Below, one piece after another: positions 24,059-36,200 of a stretch of DNA of 64,000 nt (position 1 is the stretch's first letter; the number at the start of each line of letters is the position of its first letter). A model generated the notes under the pieces. That model ran no database searches and was not told the origin of the DNA. It saw only the letters and a list, made by a program, of their open reading frames with translations. The stretch is from Chryseobacterium paludis (GTDB lineage: Bacteria > Bacteroidota > Bacteroidia > Flavobacteriales > Weeksellaceae): contig NZ_CP099966.1 of NCBI RefSeq assembly GCF_025403485.1, positions 1,364,001 to 1,428,000 of the forward strand, written 5' to 3'. The position numbers and the translations under genes were made by a program.

Positions 24059-26290
24059 TTATTTAATCTTAAATTCAAGTTTCACATTAAAGAATCTTCC
24101 TGTTAATCGAACTGGAACAGGATACATAAAATTGGTATTCGCATCTGTAATCCATTGATTGGCTACTGTATTTCTAATATTAAATGCATTGAAAACCTGT
24201 ACTCCCAAAATTAATTCTTCAAAATTGCCCCAGAATCCATATTTCTGCTTTTTATCTTTAGAATCGATAAATACTTTAGACAACCCGATATCCACTCTTT
24301 TATAGGAAGGTAATGTTCTCTGATATTGATAAGCAGCATTTACGTCAGGCGCACCATTCTGGTCTAATATAATTGGTGCTCCAGTTGGTAGTCCCATTGC
24401 ATAAGTTAGTGTAAGATTCACCCTCATTGAAGGATATTGAGGCATATAATCCTGATAGAACATCGCAAACCTTAACCTTTGATCGGTAGGTCTTGGAATA
24501 TTTCCTTTCCCATCAATATTTTCATACACTCTGGCATAACTTGCAGATAACCAAGAATCGATCCCTGGTACAAATTCACCAAATAATCTGGTATCAATTC
24601 CATAAGCATAACCAGTAGCATTATTATTACCAGAATAACGGATTCTTACATTATCCATGTAGTATGGAATAAGATCATCCATTTTTTTATAGTAAGCTTC
24701 TGTCGTCAATTTAAATGGACGGTCATACATCTGGAATTCATAATCATTCGCTAAAATCACCTGTAACGAACGCTGAGATTTTATTGTATTGTTAAAGTTT
24801 CCATCCAGATCTTTAATTTCTTTGTAGAAAGGTGCCTGATAATATACCCCTCCTGAAAGCCTGAAAAGCATATCAGTTTCCCAATCAGGTTTAACAGCAA
24901 ATTGTACACGTGGAGAGAAAATAGTCTCATTATTAAAACTCCAGTGAGAAACTCTTGCTCCAGCATTAATGAAAACTTTTTTCGTTCCCCAGTAAAATTT
25001 CTGTGAATATTGTGCGTAAGCAGATAACCTTGTGGGTTCAATGGCATTTTGACCAGCTATTCTATAGAATAATTTAAGATCTCCAGGAGTTCCAAATCTT
25101 GGATCATCAATAGCTACCGGAGTACTATATCCCGCAGAGTCTACCAATTTCCATTCATTGGTAAGATCTTTCAGATTTTCTTTTTCAAATTTAAATCCAA
25201 CTTCAATATCTGTGTTTACATTAGGTGAAAAACGTCCTCTGAGCTGTGTTCCATAAGTCCTTACAAAAAGGTCATTTCTTGCATGATCTATTTGTCCTCC
25301 TGTATCATATGTTGTAAGAGGTGCTCCTGTGATAGGATCAAAGGTCTGTAGTATATATTGAGATTGTATAGAATAATATTCTCTTTCACGGTTTTGGTAC
25401 GCAAAAGCATCCAAGGTGAACTTCCATTGATCCGATGGTTTGTAGTTCATAGAAAGAGTTCCCATCATGTTTTTATACTTGTCATTTTCTTTTCCAGCAT
25501 AAAAAACAGTTAGATTAAGAGGTCTTTGAAGACTTCCAAAATCAACACTTCTTTCTTTGGGGATCATTTCGTAATCATTCTTAGAATAGTATCCTACGAA
25601 TGAGAGACTTAGCTTCGGATTGATATGATAGTTGATATAAGACTGGAAATCCCAATAAGTAGGATTAAAGTTAGTATCTTCTTTCAAAGTATTCAGAACA
25701 AGGTTTGTATTTCTGTATCTTCCAGAAAATAAGGCTGTCAGTTTTTTATTCTTTGAAGCTAAACCTGCAGTCAATCTTCCACCAATTAAACTTGCTTCTC
25801 CTGAAAGCTCAAATTTTTCGGGTTCCCGATAATAGATATTTAAAGCAGAAGACATTTTATCTCCAAATCTTGGTTCAAAACCTCCTGCCGAGAAATTAAC
25901 TGTTGACACCATATCCGGATTAATGATACTCAATCCCTCCTGTTGAGAATTTCTAATCAGGAAAGGTCTGTAAATTTCAATATCATTAATATAAATAAGG
26001 TTTTCATCATAGTTTCCACCACGAACCATATATTGCGAAGAAAGCTCTGTGTTGGAGTTTACGGATGGCAGGGTTTTAAGGATCCCTTCTATTCCTCCGG
26101 AAATACTAGCAACATTTTTAGCGTCTTTAGCTGAAATTTTTACAGTACTAAGGTCAGTTGTTCGTCCTACGACTTTTTTCTGGAACACGACTTCCTCAAT
26201 ATCTGTGACTTTTGTAGTATCTTTCTTTTTTGTTTGAGAGAACACTAACATGGGAACCATAAGGCTCAGTGGTAAAACTAGTTTTTTCAA
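24059..26290 (-). CDS. TonB-dependent outer-membrane receptor
   Basis: A 743-residue receptor with a signal peptide (VLPLSLMVPMLVFSQ). The plug begins near residue 30 (TDIEEVVFQKKVVG, a TonB-box-like region), with YMVRGGNYDENLIYINDIEI and FSAGGFEPRFGDKMSSALNI. The barrel ends ...FFNVKLEFKIK. Unlike the receptor at 8222-10660 it lacks a carboxypeptidase-like N-terminal domain. Its start lies 44 bp downstream of kdsA on the same strand, so the two may share a transcript. The substrate is unknown; the name cannot be extended. Confidence 0.85.
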   Translation of the reverse strand: MKKLVLPLSLMVPMLVFSQTKKKDTTKVTDIEEVVFQKKVVGRTTDLSTVKISAKDAKNVASISGGIEGILKTLPSVNSNTELSSQYMVRGGNYDENLIYINDIEIYRPFLIRNSQQEGLSIINPDMVSTVNFSAGGFEPRFGDKMSSALNIYYREPEKFELSGEASLIGGRLTAGLASKNKKLTALFSGRYRNTNLVLNTLKEDTNFNPTYWDFQSYINYHINPKLSLSFVGYYSKNDYEMIPKERSVDFGSLQRPLNLTVFYAGKENDKYKNMMGTLSMNYKPSDQWKFTLDAFAYQNREREYYSIQSQYILQTFDPITGAPLTTYDTGGQIDHARNDLFVRTYGTQLRGRFSPNVNTDIEVGFKFEKENLKDLTNEWKLVDSAGYSTPVAIDDPRFGTPGDLKLFYRIAGQNAIEPTRLSAYAQYSQKFYWGTKKVFINAGARVSHWSFNNETIFSPRVQFAVKPDWETDMLFRLSGGVYYQAPFYKEIKDLDGNFNNTIKSQRSLQVILANDYEFQMYDRPFKLTTEAYYKKMDDLIPYYMDNVRIRYSGNNNATGYAYGIDTRLFGEFVPGIDSWLSASYARVYENIDGKGNIPRPTDQRLRFAMFYQDYMPQYPSMRVNLTLTYAMGLPTGAPIILDQNGAPDVNAAYQYQRTLPSYKRVDIGLSKVFIDSKDKKQKYGFWGNFEELILGVQVFNAFNIRNTVANQWITDANTNFMYPVPVRLTGRFFNVKLEFKIK

Positions 26291-26334
26291 AAGAAATGTT
26301 TTAAGAATTTCTAAAATTAAGTATTTTTTAACAA

Positions 26335-27144
26335 CTACAAAATCGATTCTCTAATTCTTGTTAATTTTTGTAACAAATCTTCTAATAAATCTAATCTTAA
26401 CATGTTGGCTCCATCAGATAATGCAGTTTCTGGTGTAGGATGTGTTTCTATAAAAAGTCCATCTGCTCCAACAGCAATTCCTGCTTTAGCAATGGTTTCA
26501 ATTAAGTCCGGTCTTCCTCCTGTAACACCAGAGTTTTGATTAGGCTGTTGTAGAGAATGCGTAACATCCAGAATAACAGGCGCATATTGTCTCATCGTTG
26601 GAATACCTCTATAATCAACGATTAAATCTGTATATCCGAAAGAGTTCCCTCTTTCAATGATCGCTACTTTCTGATTATTAGAATCCGTTATTTTCTGAAC
26701 AGCAAATTTCATGGATTCCGGAGAAAGGAATTGTCCTTTTTTCAAGGTAACACATTTTCCTGTTTCTGCTGCAGCAACCAATAGATCGGTCTGACGTACT
26801 AGAAATGCAGGGATCTGTAAAACATCTACATACTGAGCCGCTAAAGCTGCGTGCTCATTTTCATGAATATCTGTAGTGGTTGGAATATTAAAAGTCTCTC
26901 CAACTTTTTTTAGAATTTCTAAAGATTTTTCCTCACCAATAGTAGTAAATGAATCTACTCTACTTCTGTTAGCTTTCTTAAAGCTTCCTTTAAAAATATA
27001 TGGAATGTTATATTTATTGGTAATTTCTATTATCTTCTCTGCAATCTTCAACGCCATATCTTCCCCTTCAATAATACAAGGACCTGCTGTAAGAAAAAAG
27101 TTTTTTGAATCTTTGTGTTGGATATTATCTAAATACTGAATCAT
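26335..27144 (-). CDS. kdsA: 3-deoxy-8-phosphooctulonate synthase (Kdo-8-P synthase)
   Basis: A 269-residue cytoplasmic enzyme that condenses phosphoenolpyruvate and arabinose-5-phosphate to Kdo-8-phosphate for LPS. Visible motifs: FFLTAGPCIIEGEDMALKIA, FKGSFKKANRSRVDSFTTIG, LQIPAFLVRQTDLLVAAAET, KKGQFLSPESMKFAVQK, and VTHSLQQPNQNSGVTGGRPD. Length is normal. kdsB, the next step's enzyme, is far away at 53922-54647. Confidence 0.95.
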   Translation of the reverse strand: MIQYLDNIQHKDSKNFFLTAGPCIIEGEDMALKIAEKIIEITNKYNIPYIFKGSFKKANRSRVDSFTTIGEEKSLEILKKVGETFNIPTTTDIHENEHAALAAQYVDVLQIPAFLVRQTDLLVAAAETGKCVTLKKGQFLSPESMKFAVQKITDSNNQKVAIIERGNSFGYTDLIVDYRGIPTMRQYAPVILDVTHSLQQPNQNSGVTGGRPDLIETIAKAGIAVGADGLFIETHPTPETALSDGANMLRLDLLEDLLQKLTRIRESIL

Positions 27145-27284
27145 TTTATTATAATTAAAAGTTCAGTAAAAATACTTATAAAGTTTCAGAATCGGAAATA
27201 ATTTAAAACCTTAATAGTATTAAGAGTCTAAACAAAATTTTAATAGTAAGGTTTTAATAAAACAATTAAGAAATGATACTGTTA

Positions 27285-27815
27285 TTAAGAATTCATTTTT
27301 TTTAAAATCTTTTCAAAAGTATTGATATTTCTGCTTGTAAACTGGTCTTTCATGCTTTTTTTACCTAAAATTTTACCAAAGCTGGAATCTAACGTATTTC
27401 CTTTAGGAACCTGCCAGTAAAAAATATCATTAATGATTTCTCCTTTTTCATTTTCAACCTTAGAAGACTCTTCAAATTCTTTCATTAAAACCGCTTCTAC
27501 TCCTTTATTTCCAACAAAAGTATAACTATGGAAATTTTCATTTTTTTCAAAAGGGTTTCCACTCCAGAAATTCTCTATCTCTTTTAAAGATTTAATAAAC
27601 AAAAAAGCTTCGTAAGAAAAATACTCCGACATTGATTTCTCAAGAATTTTCTTTAAATCGGATACATTCTTCTCTGAAGAAAAAACAATATTTCCTGATG
27701 CCAAAATAGAACTTACATTTTCCATTCCTGCATCTTTAAAAACCTTGCAGACATCAACCATTTTCATATTTGTTCCTTTTACATTGACACCTCTAAGAAA
27801 AGCACAGTATTTCAT
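27285..27815 (-). CDS. DUF1697 family protein
   Basis: A 176-residue cytoplasmic protein. The family opening YCAFLRGVNVKGTNMKMVDV, the SSILASGNIVFSSE segment and the C-terminal KDQFTSRNINTFEKILKKM are typical of DUF1697, whose function is unknown. It has a 77-bp gap to the next gene and no visible terminator in between. Confidence 0.9.
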   Translation of the reverse strand: MKYCAFLRGVNVKGTNMKMVDVCKVFKDAGMENVSSILASGNIVFSSEKNVSDLKKILEKSMSEYFSYEAFLFIKSLKEIENFWSGNPFEKNENFHSYTFVGNKGVEAVLMKEFEESSKVENEKGEIINDIFYWQVPKGNTLDSSFGKILGKKSMKDQFTSRNINTFEKILKKMNS

Positions 27816-27891
27816 ATTTTTAGTTTTATATTATATTAGGTTGCAGATTAAAGGTTGTAGGTAATGAATTTAGCGAAATAATACGTAATCC

Positions 27892-29379
27892 TCAATTCTT
27901 AATTCTCACATATAAATTATAATCCGTTCCCGAAGGTTTCAGCTTATAAATCTTTTCAAGAATTGTATTGTCACTTTTAAGATGATCCTTAATTCTGAAT
28001 TCTTCTAATAATCTATAGTGGGTCTTATAATATTCAGCATCCGGAGTCTTAAATAAATCATTGTACGAAAGCAGATATTTTGGTTTCCTGTTTTTTACGG
28101 TATTAATCCAGTAATGTGCTTTATCCTTCTTTATTTCACTCTGAATCTTCTTATCTACCAATCCTACTTCATCAATGGTCTTTAATCCCGAGAAATAAGG
28201 AATATATCCTGCCGGTTCCAATAATATCCATTGCTTTTTATCTTTCTCATAAAAGTTTAGAGATATTCCAATTGACCTTCTGTAATTCCATTCCCCATTT
28301 CCTGTTGCAATAGAATGAATAGTCTGAAAAAGCAACATGGGCAGAATATAGATGATAATTAGCAGAAACAGCCATAGGTTTCTTTTAACCTTTTGCTCCA
28401 ATACAAATATTAAAACAGGAACAAAAAGTAAGATCTGCGGAACCCAGTAATACCAGTCAAAAAGACTTTTTTGGGACAGAAAGATCAATTGTTTTACCCA
28501 ACCGAAAAGAAAGATCATCCATAGAAAATAATTTCTTTTTTCTTTCTGACGGATCAGAAATATAAAACAAACCAGTTCAAAGATCAGAACAAGTATGGTG
28601 AATGGATTGAAATTTCCAGGTAATTTTAACATCCCCCAGAAGTTTCCGTAATTGGTCATAAAATATTCCACATCCTGGCTAAATGTAAAATTCTTGTCGT
28701 AAAGAAGTTTTTTGGCAACAATGGTATTATTAACCCATTCGCCGAAATAAAACCAGTTAAAAGCAAGGGCAACAGAAACACCTAATACACCACCTATGAT
28801 ATAGCTCCATCTTATTTTTTTATTCCAGAAAATATCAATTAAAAAAACGATTCCCAGGAAAATTACGGTATCAATTCTTGTAAATAAGATCAGTATTGGA
28901 AGTACTATAAACGCCCATTTTTTTTCTTTTTTAAACCCATAATACAGCAAAGCCATTTCTAAAAAGAAGAGAATCCCATATTCCATGCCCAGGATAGAAA
29001 TTTTTATAGAAGGCGGTAATATCCCAAACAGGAAAATAAAAATTGCTTTATGCCAGGGATTTTTTAGGAGTAAATGAGATAAAAACAAACTCCCTATTGT
29101 GAAAAGAATTGAATTAAAAATAAGAAGAGGTTCAATGAAATATTCTTTCCCAAATATAAGATTGAACAGATAAGAAACAAAAACATATAAATGGGTTGTT
29201 GACGCTGAAATTCTGGTTTCGCCATTAAATCCAATCACCCCATAATCCATTAGGTTTTGAGCAACTCTCCAGGTGATGAATGCGTCTTCCTGAATATGGT
29301 GCGTCAATAAAAAGAGGAGCTTAAAAATAACTGTAAAAATTACAGCATAAATTGGGAGTTTATTTGTTCTTTCTGACAT
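27892..29379 (-). CDS. GT-C-type membrane glycosyltransferase-like protein
   Basis: A 495-residue membrane protein with about ten transmembrane segments. Between the first two membrane segments it has QEDAFITWRVAQNLMDYGVI, like the first acidic loop (E/D-D) of GT-C enzymes that use lipid-linked sugars. This is followed by GETRISASTTHLYVF, resembling AftB/PMT-type proteins. The C-terminal about 140 residues are soluble (LEPAGYIPYFSGLKTIDEVG). The donor and acceptor are unknown. It lies next to the DUF2723 genes, also GT-C-like. Confidence 0.65.
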   Translation of the reverse strand: MSERTNKLPIYAVIFTVIFKLLFLLTHHIQEDAFITWRVAQNLMDYGVIGFNGETRISASTTHLYVFVSYLFNLIFGKEYFIEPLLIFNSILFTIGSLFLSHLLLKNPWHKAIFIFLFGILPPSIKISILGMEYGILFFLEMALLYYGFKKEKKWAFIVLPILILFTRIDTVIFLGIVFLIDIFWNKKIRWSYIIGGVLGVSVALAFNWFYFGEWVNNTIVAKKLLYDKNFTFSQDVEYFMTNYGNFWGMLKLPGNFNPFTILVLIFELVCFIFLIRQKEKRNYFLWMIFLFGWVKQLIFLSQKSLFDWYYWVPQILLFVPVLIFVLEQKVKRNLWLFLLIIIYILPMLLFQTIHSIATGNGEWNYRRSIGISLNFYEKDKKQWILLEPAGYIPYFSGLKTIDEVGLVDKKIQSEIKKDKAHYWINTVKNRKPKYLLSYNDLFKTPDAEYYKTHYRLLEEFRIKDHLKSDNTILEKIYKLKPSGTDYNLYVRIKN

Positions 29380-29434
29380 TGTGCTTCTTTAATGGCACAA
29401 ATATAATCTTAAAAATTTATGAATACAATAACAA

Positions 29435-29458
29435 AAAACGGAACCGAAGTTCCGTTTT
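29435..29458 (-). terminator. Terminator of DUF2723 copy B
   Basis: AAAACGGAAC (29435-29444), CGAA loop, GTTCCGTTTT (29449-29458). Near-identical to the terminator after copy A at 33220-33242, so the duplicated unit included it. Confidence 0.9.
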
Positions 29459-29469
29459 AAATATATTTT

Positions 29470-32400
29470 CTATTGTGTTGCTTTCATAATAGATGTGGTA
29501 ATCTGATCTTCTTTTTTCTTGGAATAAGTAGAATCAAAAGGTTCCATGATATCAAATAAATACTGATAGAATGGCGTGATCTTCTGTACATTTTCAGATT
29601 CACTCATAGCTTTCTCTTTACCCATCTGTCGGAGGTTTTTCACAAACACATTGAACTTTTTATCAATAGGTTCTATAGATTTCACAAGGTAGTCATAGGC
29701 TTTATCTTTTTGTCCGATCGCTTTGTAGGCATTAGTAACAGATGAAACAACAAGAGAATATTCCATCGGTTTGGATCCCATTTGTCTCCTTAAATACTTT
29801 TGTTCACCACGACTAAGACTTGCATAATAATCATATTCTTCAAAAATTCCTTTCTTAAGTGTTTCTGCCAGTTTCAATCCTTTCTGCTCCTGACCTGCCA
29901 CAATATATCCATAAACAAGAGAACTTAAAGAACGGGGATCATTATACTTTTCTACAGGAATTTCTTTTGCTGCAAGATCCAATAATTCAACCGCTTTAGC
30001 TTTTTGTCCACTTGAAGATAATGCTCCTACAGCTCTGCTAACTGTTGATCTATAGCCTATAATATTCGATGTTGCTGTTTCATCGTAATGATTTTTAAGA
30101 TCCTTAAAATTGCCCCATTTAAGGTTCTTCACCACATTGTATAGTGAATTGGCATCTACTCTACCCATATCGCCTTCAGGATTTGGAGGTGTATGAATAG
30201 GAACCAGTCGATAACTGAAGCCATCAAACTGCAAATAATCATCCAGATAAAAAATATTCTCACTGTCATAGACCCCTCCTGAGGAGAAGTTAATCGGTCT
30301 CTTCCAATCGAAATTGGCAAAAATATCAAACATCATAAGGTTTCCTTTAAAAAGTGTATTTGCCTTATAATCGATCATGATCTGATTTACTGTATTCGGT
30401 AAATCCGCCTGATTGATGATTCCTGCTTTTAAGGCATTTTCTTTATTAACAGGTAGAATAAATTTGCTTACCGGTAAGAAATTGTATTTCTCATAATGTG
30501 TTTCTCCAAAAATCATTTTCAAAATCTCATCCTTCTCCGGAGATTTCATCTTAAGGAAACTCATTGCTTCTTTAAGGGTAATAGAATCCTGAGTAAGATA
30601 TTTTCTAAAAGATTGAAGTTCTGTTGAAGGTGCTCCCTGCTCCTGAAGGTTACTGAAAATATTCTGCCAGTTTTCCTTTTTCATTACATAGATCTGATCA
30701 TTAACCCCGTCTTTATAATCATCATGGGTCAGCTGTCCCGGAATAGGATCCGCATTATACGTCTTTCTTTTTACCTGATCACAATACCACGGAGTCGAAA
30801 GTAACGTGAAATTAACTGATTTTACATCATCACGCAATCTTTCTGTCTCCTGAATTGCCCAAACCGGAAATGTATCATTATCTCCATAAAGAAATATAAT
30901 ATCCTCTTTTGGTAAAGACTTTATAAATGAATAAGCATAATCATGAGCCGCAGATTTACGACTACGGTCATGTACATTGTAGTTCTGGAAGCCCATCATA
31001 AATGGCACGCCTAATAAGAGTACTCCTATTGCGATATTTGCTCCATTCGACTTTATTTTAGATTGCAAGAACCATAAAATAGCTCCTGCACCTAAACCTA
31101 TCCAAATGGCAAATGCATAGAAGGAGCCCACCATAGCATAATCCCTTTCTCTAACTTCAAAGGGCTTTACTCCGGTATAAAAAACAATTCCAGCTCCTGT
31201 CAATATAAATAAAGACAGCAATGCATAGAACCTTCCAAAATCTTTGTTTAACTGAAAGAAGAAACCTATTAATCCCAAGATCAACGGTAAGAAGAAAAAG
31301 GCAACTGTACTTTCATTTTTGAACTTAGCAGGCATTTTATCCTGATTACCCCACAAAGCATTGTCAATAAAAGAAAAACCTGAGATCCAATTCCCATTGG
31401 TACTTTCCATGTGACCTTCCCTGTCATTTTGCCTTCCGACAAAGTTCCACATCAGGTATCTGGCGAAATAATATCCGTTCTGAAAGGTAAAGAAATAATC
31501 CATATTCTGAGCCAGGGAAGGTTTTTGAACCTTTATTAGATCATATTCTTTTACTTTTAAATAATCTGATGCAGTAATAGATTTATCTTCATATTTCTTT
31601 CTTAGTTCTTCAAAAATCTGTTTAGCCTGAGGATTATCTGCTACCTCTTCGTTATCATAATTAAAAGTAAAATCAGGTGCTCCATACATTGAAATGTAAT
31701 TAGCCATTACATCCTTATCTTCATTAAACATCCTTGGCATTAAACTTACCTGGGATTTACTGAATACATAATTAAAACGATCTCCCGTTTTTCTGTAGAT
31801 ACCCGCTTTTTCATCTTTTTCATAAATGTCACCGGTCTTTTGCGTCTTGTAACTTCCATCTTCATTTTTTTCAATCCCATTTGCATCAAGGAATGCTGTA
31901 TAGTTCTGTCCGTAAATCGTTGGCCAGTCTCCATACTGAGCTCTGTTATAATAATCCAGCATACCAATTGCTGTATCCGGATCATTAAGGTTCATTGGTG
32001 GATTTGCATTGGCTCTGATCGGAATTACCATCCAACATGAAAAACCTATCATCATATAAACTACAGATAATGCAACCGTTTGATAAACATTTTTTTTACT
32101 TCTTCTCGCATATTTAATAATTAAATAACAAAGGACAATCATAAGAATAAACGCTACGATAGTTCCTGAGTGGAAAGGAAGTCCTAAACCATTAACAAAA
32201 ATATTTCAAGTTTCCCAAACATCGTCATGATCAATGGGAAGATAATTTTAAATACAATGATCAGGATACCAAGTGTAATTAAATTCGCCCAGATAAAATT
32301 TTTCCAGGTAAATTTATAATTTCGGGTGTAGTATACTAAGCAAATAGCAGGAATTGATAACATGCACATCATGTGCACACCCACAGAAAGTCCTACAATA

Positions 32401-32954
32401 AAGAAGATAAGGATGATCCATCTCTCATTGTCAACCGCATTATATTCATTTTCCCATTTTGTAATCAGCCAGACCAAAAGCGCAATAAACATCGAGGCCA
32501 TTGAATAAACTTCTCCCTCTACCGCAGAAAACCAGAAGGTATCGGAGAAAGTGAAACATAATGCTCCAATTACGCCTGCAAATAAAATAGAAATTTCCTG
32601 ATGTTTGGTTACTTCTTCAAATTCTTTTTTCAAAAGCCTTCTTACAAAATGAGTAATCGTCCAGAACAAGAATAAAATAGTAAATGCGCTGAACAGCGCA
32701 GACATCGCATTGATGACAATAGCATAATTATCTTCCTTTCCAAATGCAAAAATAGCAGCTACTGCGCCCATGATCTGAAATAAAGCAGCTCCCGGAGCGT
32801 GTGTTACTTCTAGTTTAACTGCTGAAGAAATATACTCTCCGCAATCCCAGAAACTCAAATAATGCTCTATTGTTGATAAATATGTAAAAAGTGCAATGAT
32901 GAAAATTCCCCACCCTAAAATGGTGTTCCATTGCTTAAAAGTCCAGTTCTTCAT
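29470..32954 (-). pseudogene. DUF2723 gene copy B, broken by a 1-bp deletion
   Basis: Second of two tandem DUF2723 genes. It is 3485 bp against 3486 bp for the intact copy A at 33257-36742. The first frame stops after ...MFGKLEIFLLMV at 32184; the rest (from VNGLGLPFH) runs on in another frame to 29470. At the break the plus strand reads AACAAAAATATTT where copy A reads AACAAAGAATATTT, a one-base loss in an A run. Apart from this, all 1161 codons are kept and are open. Function of an intact copy would be as for copy A. A sequencing error in the homopolymer cannot be ruled out. Confidence 0.85.
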
Positions 32955-33219
32955 ATAAAAATTAATTTCTAATAACCTTTTCTAAATAAATTTTTTATCA
33001 AATTCAGGATACACTCCAGTAAAGTTCCAAAGATACTTTTTTCAAGGCTTTCTGATAACATTTGTTAAAATAATTTACTTAATGGTGAATATTTATTTTT
33101 GAACTTTAACTTTTTAGGAATACCGTTAGGACTTATGTAATTAAACAATGGAATACAACTCATTATATTCCATTGTTTTAGTATTAATTAAAAGCGTAAC
33201 AGAATAATAGGGCAATAAA
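32955..33219. other. Spacer between the duplicated DUF2723 genes
   Basis: About 300 bp (with the following terminator) without any credible gene, AT-rich. It holds the copy A terminator at its far end and presumably the promoter of copy B. No clear -33/-7 pair was recognised. Confidence 0.4.
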
Positions 33220-33242
33220 AAAACGGAACCAAGTTCCGTTTT
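33220..33242 (-). terminator. Terminator of DUF2723 copy A
   Basis: AAAACGGAAC (33220-33229), CAA loop, GTTCCGTTTT (33233-33242). Confidence 0.9.
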
Positions 33243-33256
33243 TAAAATTATGCTTT

Positions 33257-36200
33257 CTATTGTGTTGCTTTCATAATGGCTGTAGTAATCTGATTTTCCT
33301 TTTCTTTTGAATAAGTAGAATCAAAAGGTTCCATGATATCAAATAAGTACTGATAGAATGGTGTGATCTTCTGTACATTTTCAGATTCACTCATTGCCTT
33401 CTCTTTACCCATCTGTTGAAGATCTTTTACGAACACATTGAACTTTTTATCAATTGGCTCTATCGATTTCACAAGATAGTCATAGGCTTTATCTTTTTGT
33501 CCGATCGCTTTGTAGGCATTAGTAACAGATGAAACAACAAGAGAATATTCCATTGGTTTGGACCCCATTTGTCTTCTCAGATATCTTTGCTCACTTGGAG
33601 TAAGGCTTAAATAATAATCATATTCTTCAAAAATTCCTTTCTTAAGTGTTTCTGCCAGTTTCAATCCTTTCTGCTCCTGACCTGCCACAATATATCCATA
33701 AACGATAGAACTTAATGAACGGGGATCATTATACTTTTCTACAGGAATTTCTTTTGCTGCAAGATCCAATAATTCAACCGCTTTAGCTTTTTGGCCATTT
33801 AGAGAAAGAGCAGCTGCTGCTCTACTTGCAGCACTTCTGTAGCTGATAATATTAGAAGTAGCGGTTTCATCAAAATGAGCATTAAGATCTTTAAAATTAC
33901 CCCATTTGAAGTTTTTCACCACATTATATAGTGAATTGGCATCTACTCTACCCATATCACCATCAGAATTTGGAGGTGTATGAATAGGAATCAAACGATA
34001 ACTGAAACCATCCAATTGAAGATAATCATCTAAATAGAAAATATTCTCACTGTCATAGATTCCTCCAGAAGAGAAATTAATCGGTCTTTTCCAATCGAAG
34101 TTGGCAAGAATATCAAACATTATCAGATTATTTTTATAGAGTGTATTCGCTTTATAATCGATCATGATCTGATTCACCGTATTTGGTAAATCAGCCTGAT
34201 TAATGATTCCTGCTTTTAAGGCATTCTCTTTATTAACAGGTAGAATAAATTTGCTTACCGGTAGAAAATTGTATTTCTCATAACGTGCTTCACCAAATAT
34301 CATTTTCAGTACTTCATCCTTTTCAGGGGATTTCATCTTAATGAAATTGATTGCTTCTTTAAGGGTAATAGAATCCTGTGTAAGGTATTTTTTAAAGGAT
34401 TGGAATTCTGTTGAAGGAGCTCCCTGTTCCTGAAGGTTACTGAAAATATTTTGCCAGTCCTCTTTTTTCATCAGATAGATCTGATCATTCACTCCATCTC
34501 TGTAATCCTCATGTGTTAACTGACTAGGAATAGGATTCGCATTATATGTCTTTCTCTTTACCTGATCAATATTCCATGGAGTGGATAAAAGAGTAAAGTT
34601 AACTACTTTTACATCATCACGGAAGTTTTCTGTTTCCTGAAGTCCCCAAACCGGATACGTATCATTATCTCCATACACAAATAAGATATCTTCTTTAGGT
34701 AAGGATTTTAACACTGAGTATGAATAATCATAGGCAGTATATCTGTTACTCCTATCGTGTACATTATAATTCTGGAATCCCATCATAAAAGGTACTCCCA
34801 ATAAAACGATCCCTGCAATAATATTCGCAGCGTTGGATTTAATTTTAGATTGTACAAACCACAAGATAGCTCCTGCACCTAAACCTATCCAAATGGCAAA
34901 TGCGTAGAAGGAGCCCACCATAGCATAATCTCTCTCTCTTGGTTCAAAAGGTTTTACTCCCGTATAAAAGACGATTCCAACACTTGTGATCACAAATAAT
35001 GATAATATAGCGTAGAACCTTCCAAAGTCTCTGTTAAGCTGAAAGAAGAAACCTATTAATCCCAAGATCAACGGTAAGAAGAAAAAGGCAACCGTACTTT
35101 CATTTTTGAACTTAGCAGGCATTTTATCCTGATTACCCCACAAAGCATTGTCAATAAAAGAAAAACCTGAAATCCAGTTTCCTTTTGTATTTTCCATATT
35201 TCCTTCCAGATCATTCTGTCTACCCACATAGTTCCACAACAGGTATCTTACAAAGTAATATCCGTTCTGAAAAGTAATAAAGTAGTCCATATTCTGAGCC
35301 AGAGAAGGCTTCTGAACCGTAATAAGATCATATGGTTTTACTTTTAAATAATCTGCTGCGGTAATAGATTTATCTTCGTATTTCTTTCTTAGTTCTTCAA
35401 AAATCTGTTTAGCCTGAGGATTATCTGCTACATCTTCATTTCCATAGTTAAAAGTAAAGTCAGGTGCTCCGTACATTGAAATGTAATTAGCCATTACTGC
35501 TTTATCTTCATTAAACATCCTTGGCATTAAACTTACCTGGGATTTACTGAATACATAATTAAAACGATCTCCTGTTTTTCTGTAGGTCCCCGTTTTTTCA
35601 TCTTTTTCGAAGATCTCTCCTGTTTTCTGTGTTTTAAAACTTCCATCTTCATTTTTTTCAATTCCATTTGCATCAAGGAATGCTGTATAGTTCTGTCCGT
35701 AAATCGTTGGCCAGTCTCCATACTGCTCTCTGTTATAATAATCCAGCATACCAATTGCTGTATCCGGATCATTAAGGTTCATTGGTGGATTTGCATTGGC
35801 TCTGATCGGAATTACCATCCAACATGAAAAACCTATCATCATATAAACTACAGATAATGCAACCGTTTGATAAACATTTTTTTTACTTCTTCTCGCATAT
35901 TTAATAATTAAATAACAAAGGACAATCATAAGAATAAACGCTACGATAGTTCCTGAGTGGAAAGGAAGTCCTAAACCATTAACAAAGAATATTTCAAGTT
36001 TCCCAAACATCGTCATGATCAATGGGAAGATAATTTTAAATACAATGATCAGAATTCCAAGTGTAATTAAGTTAGCCCAGATAAAATTTTTCCAGGTAAA
36101 TTTATAATTTCGGGTGTAGTATACTAAGCAAATAGCAGGAATTGATAACATACACATCATGTGTACCCCTACAGAAAGTCCTACAATAAAGAAAATAAGA

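Noticed and set aside
29470..32954. Two separate genes at 29470-32142 and 32184-32954
   Set aside because: Together they match the single intact copy A codon for codon apart from one base, so they are one frameshifted gene.
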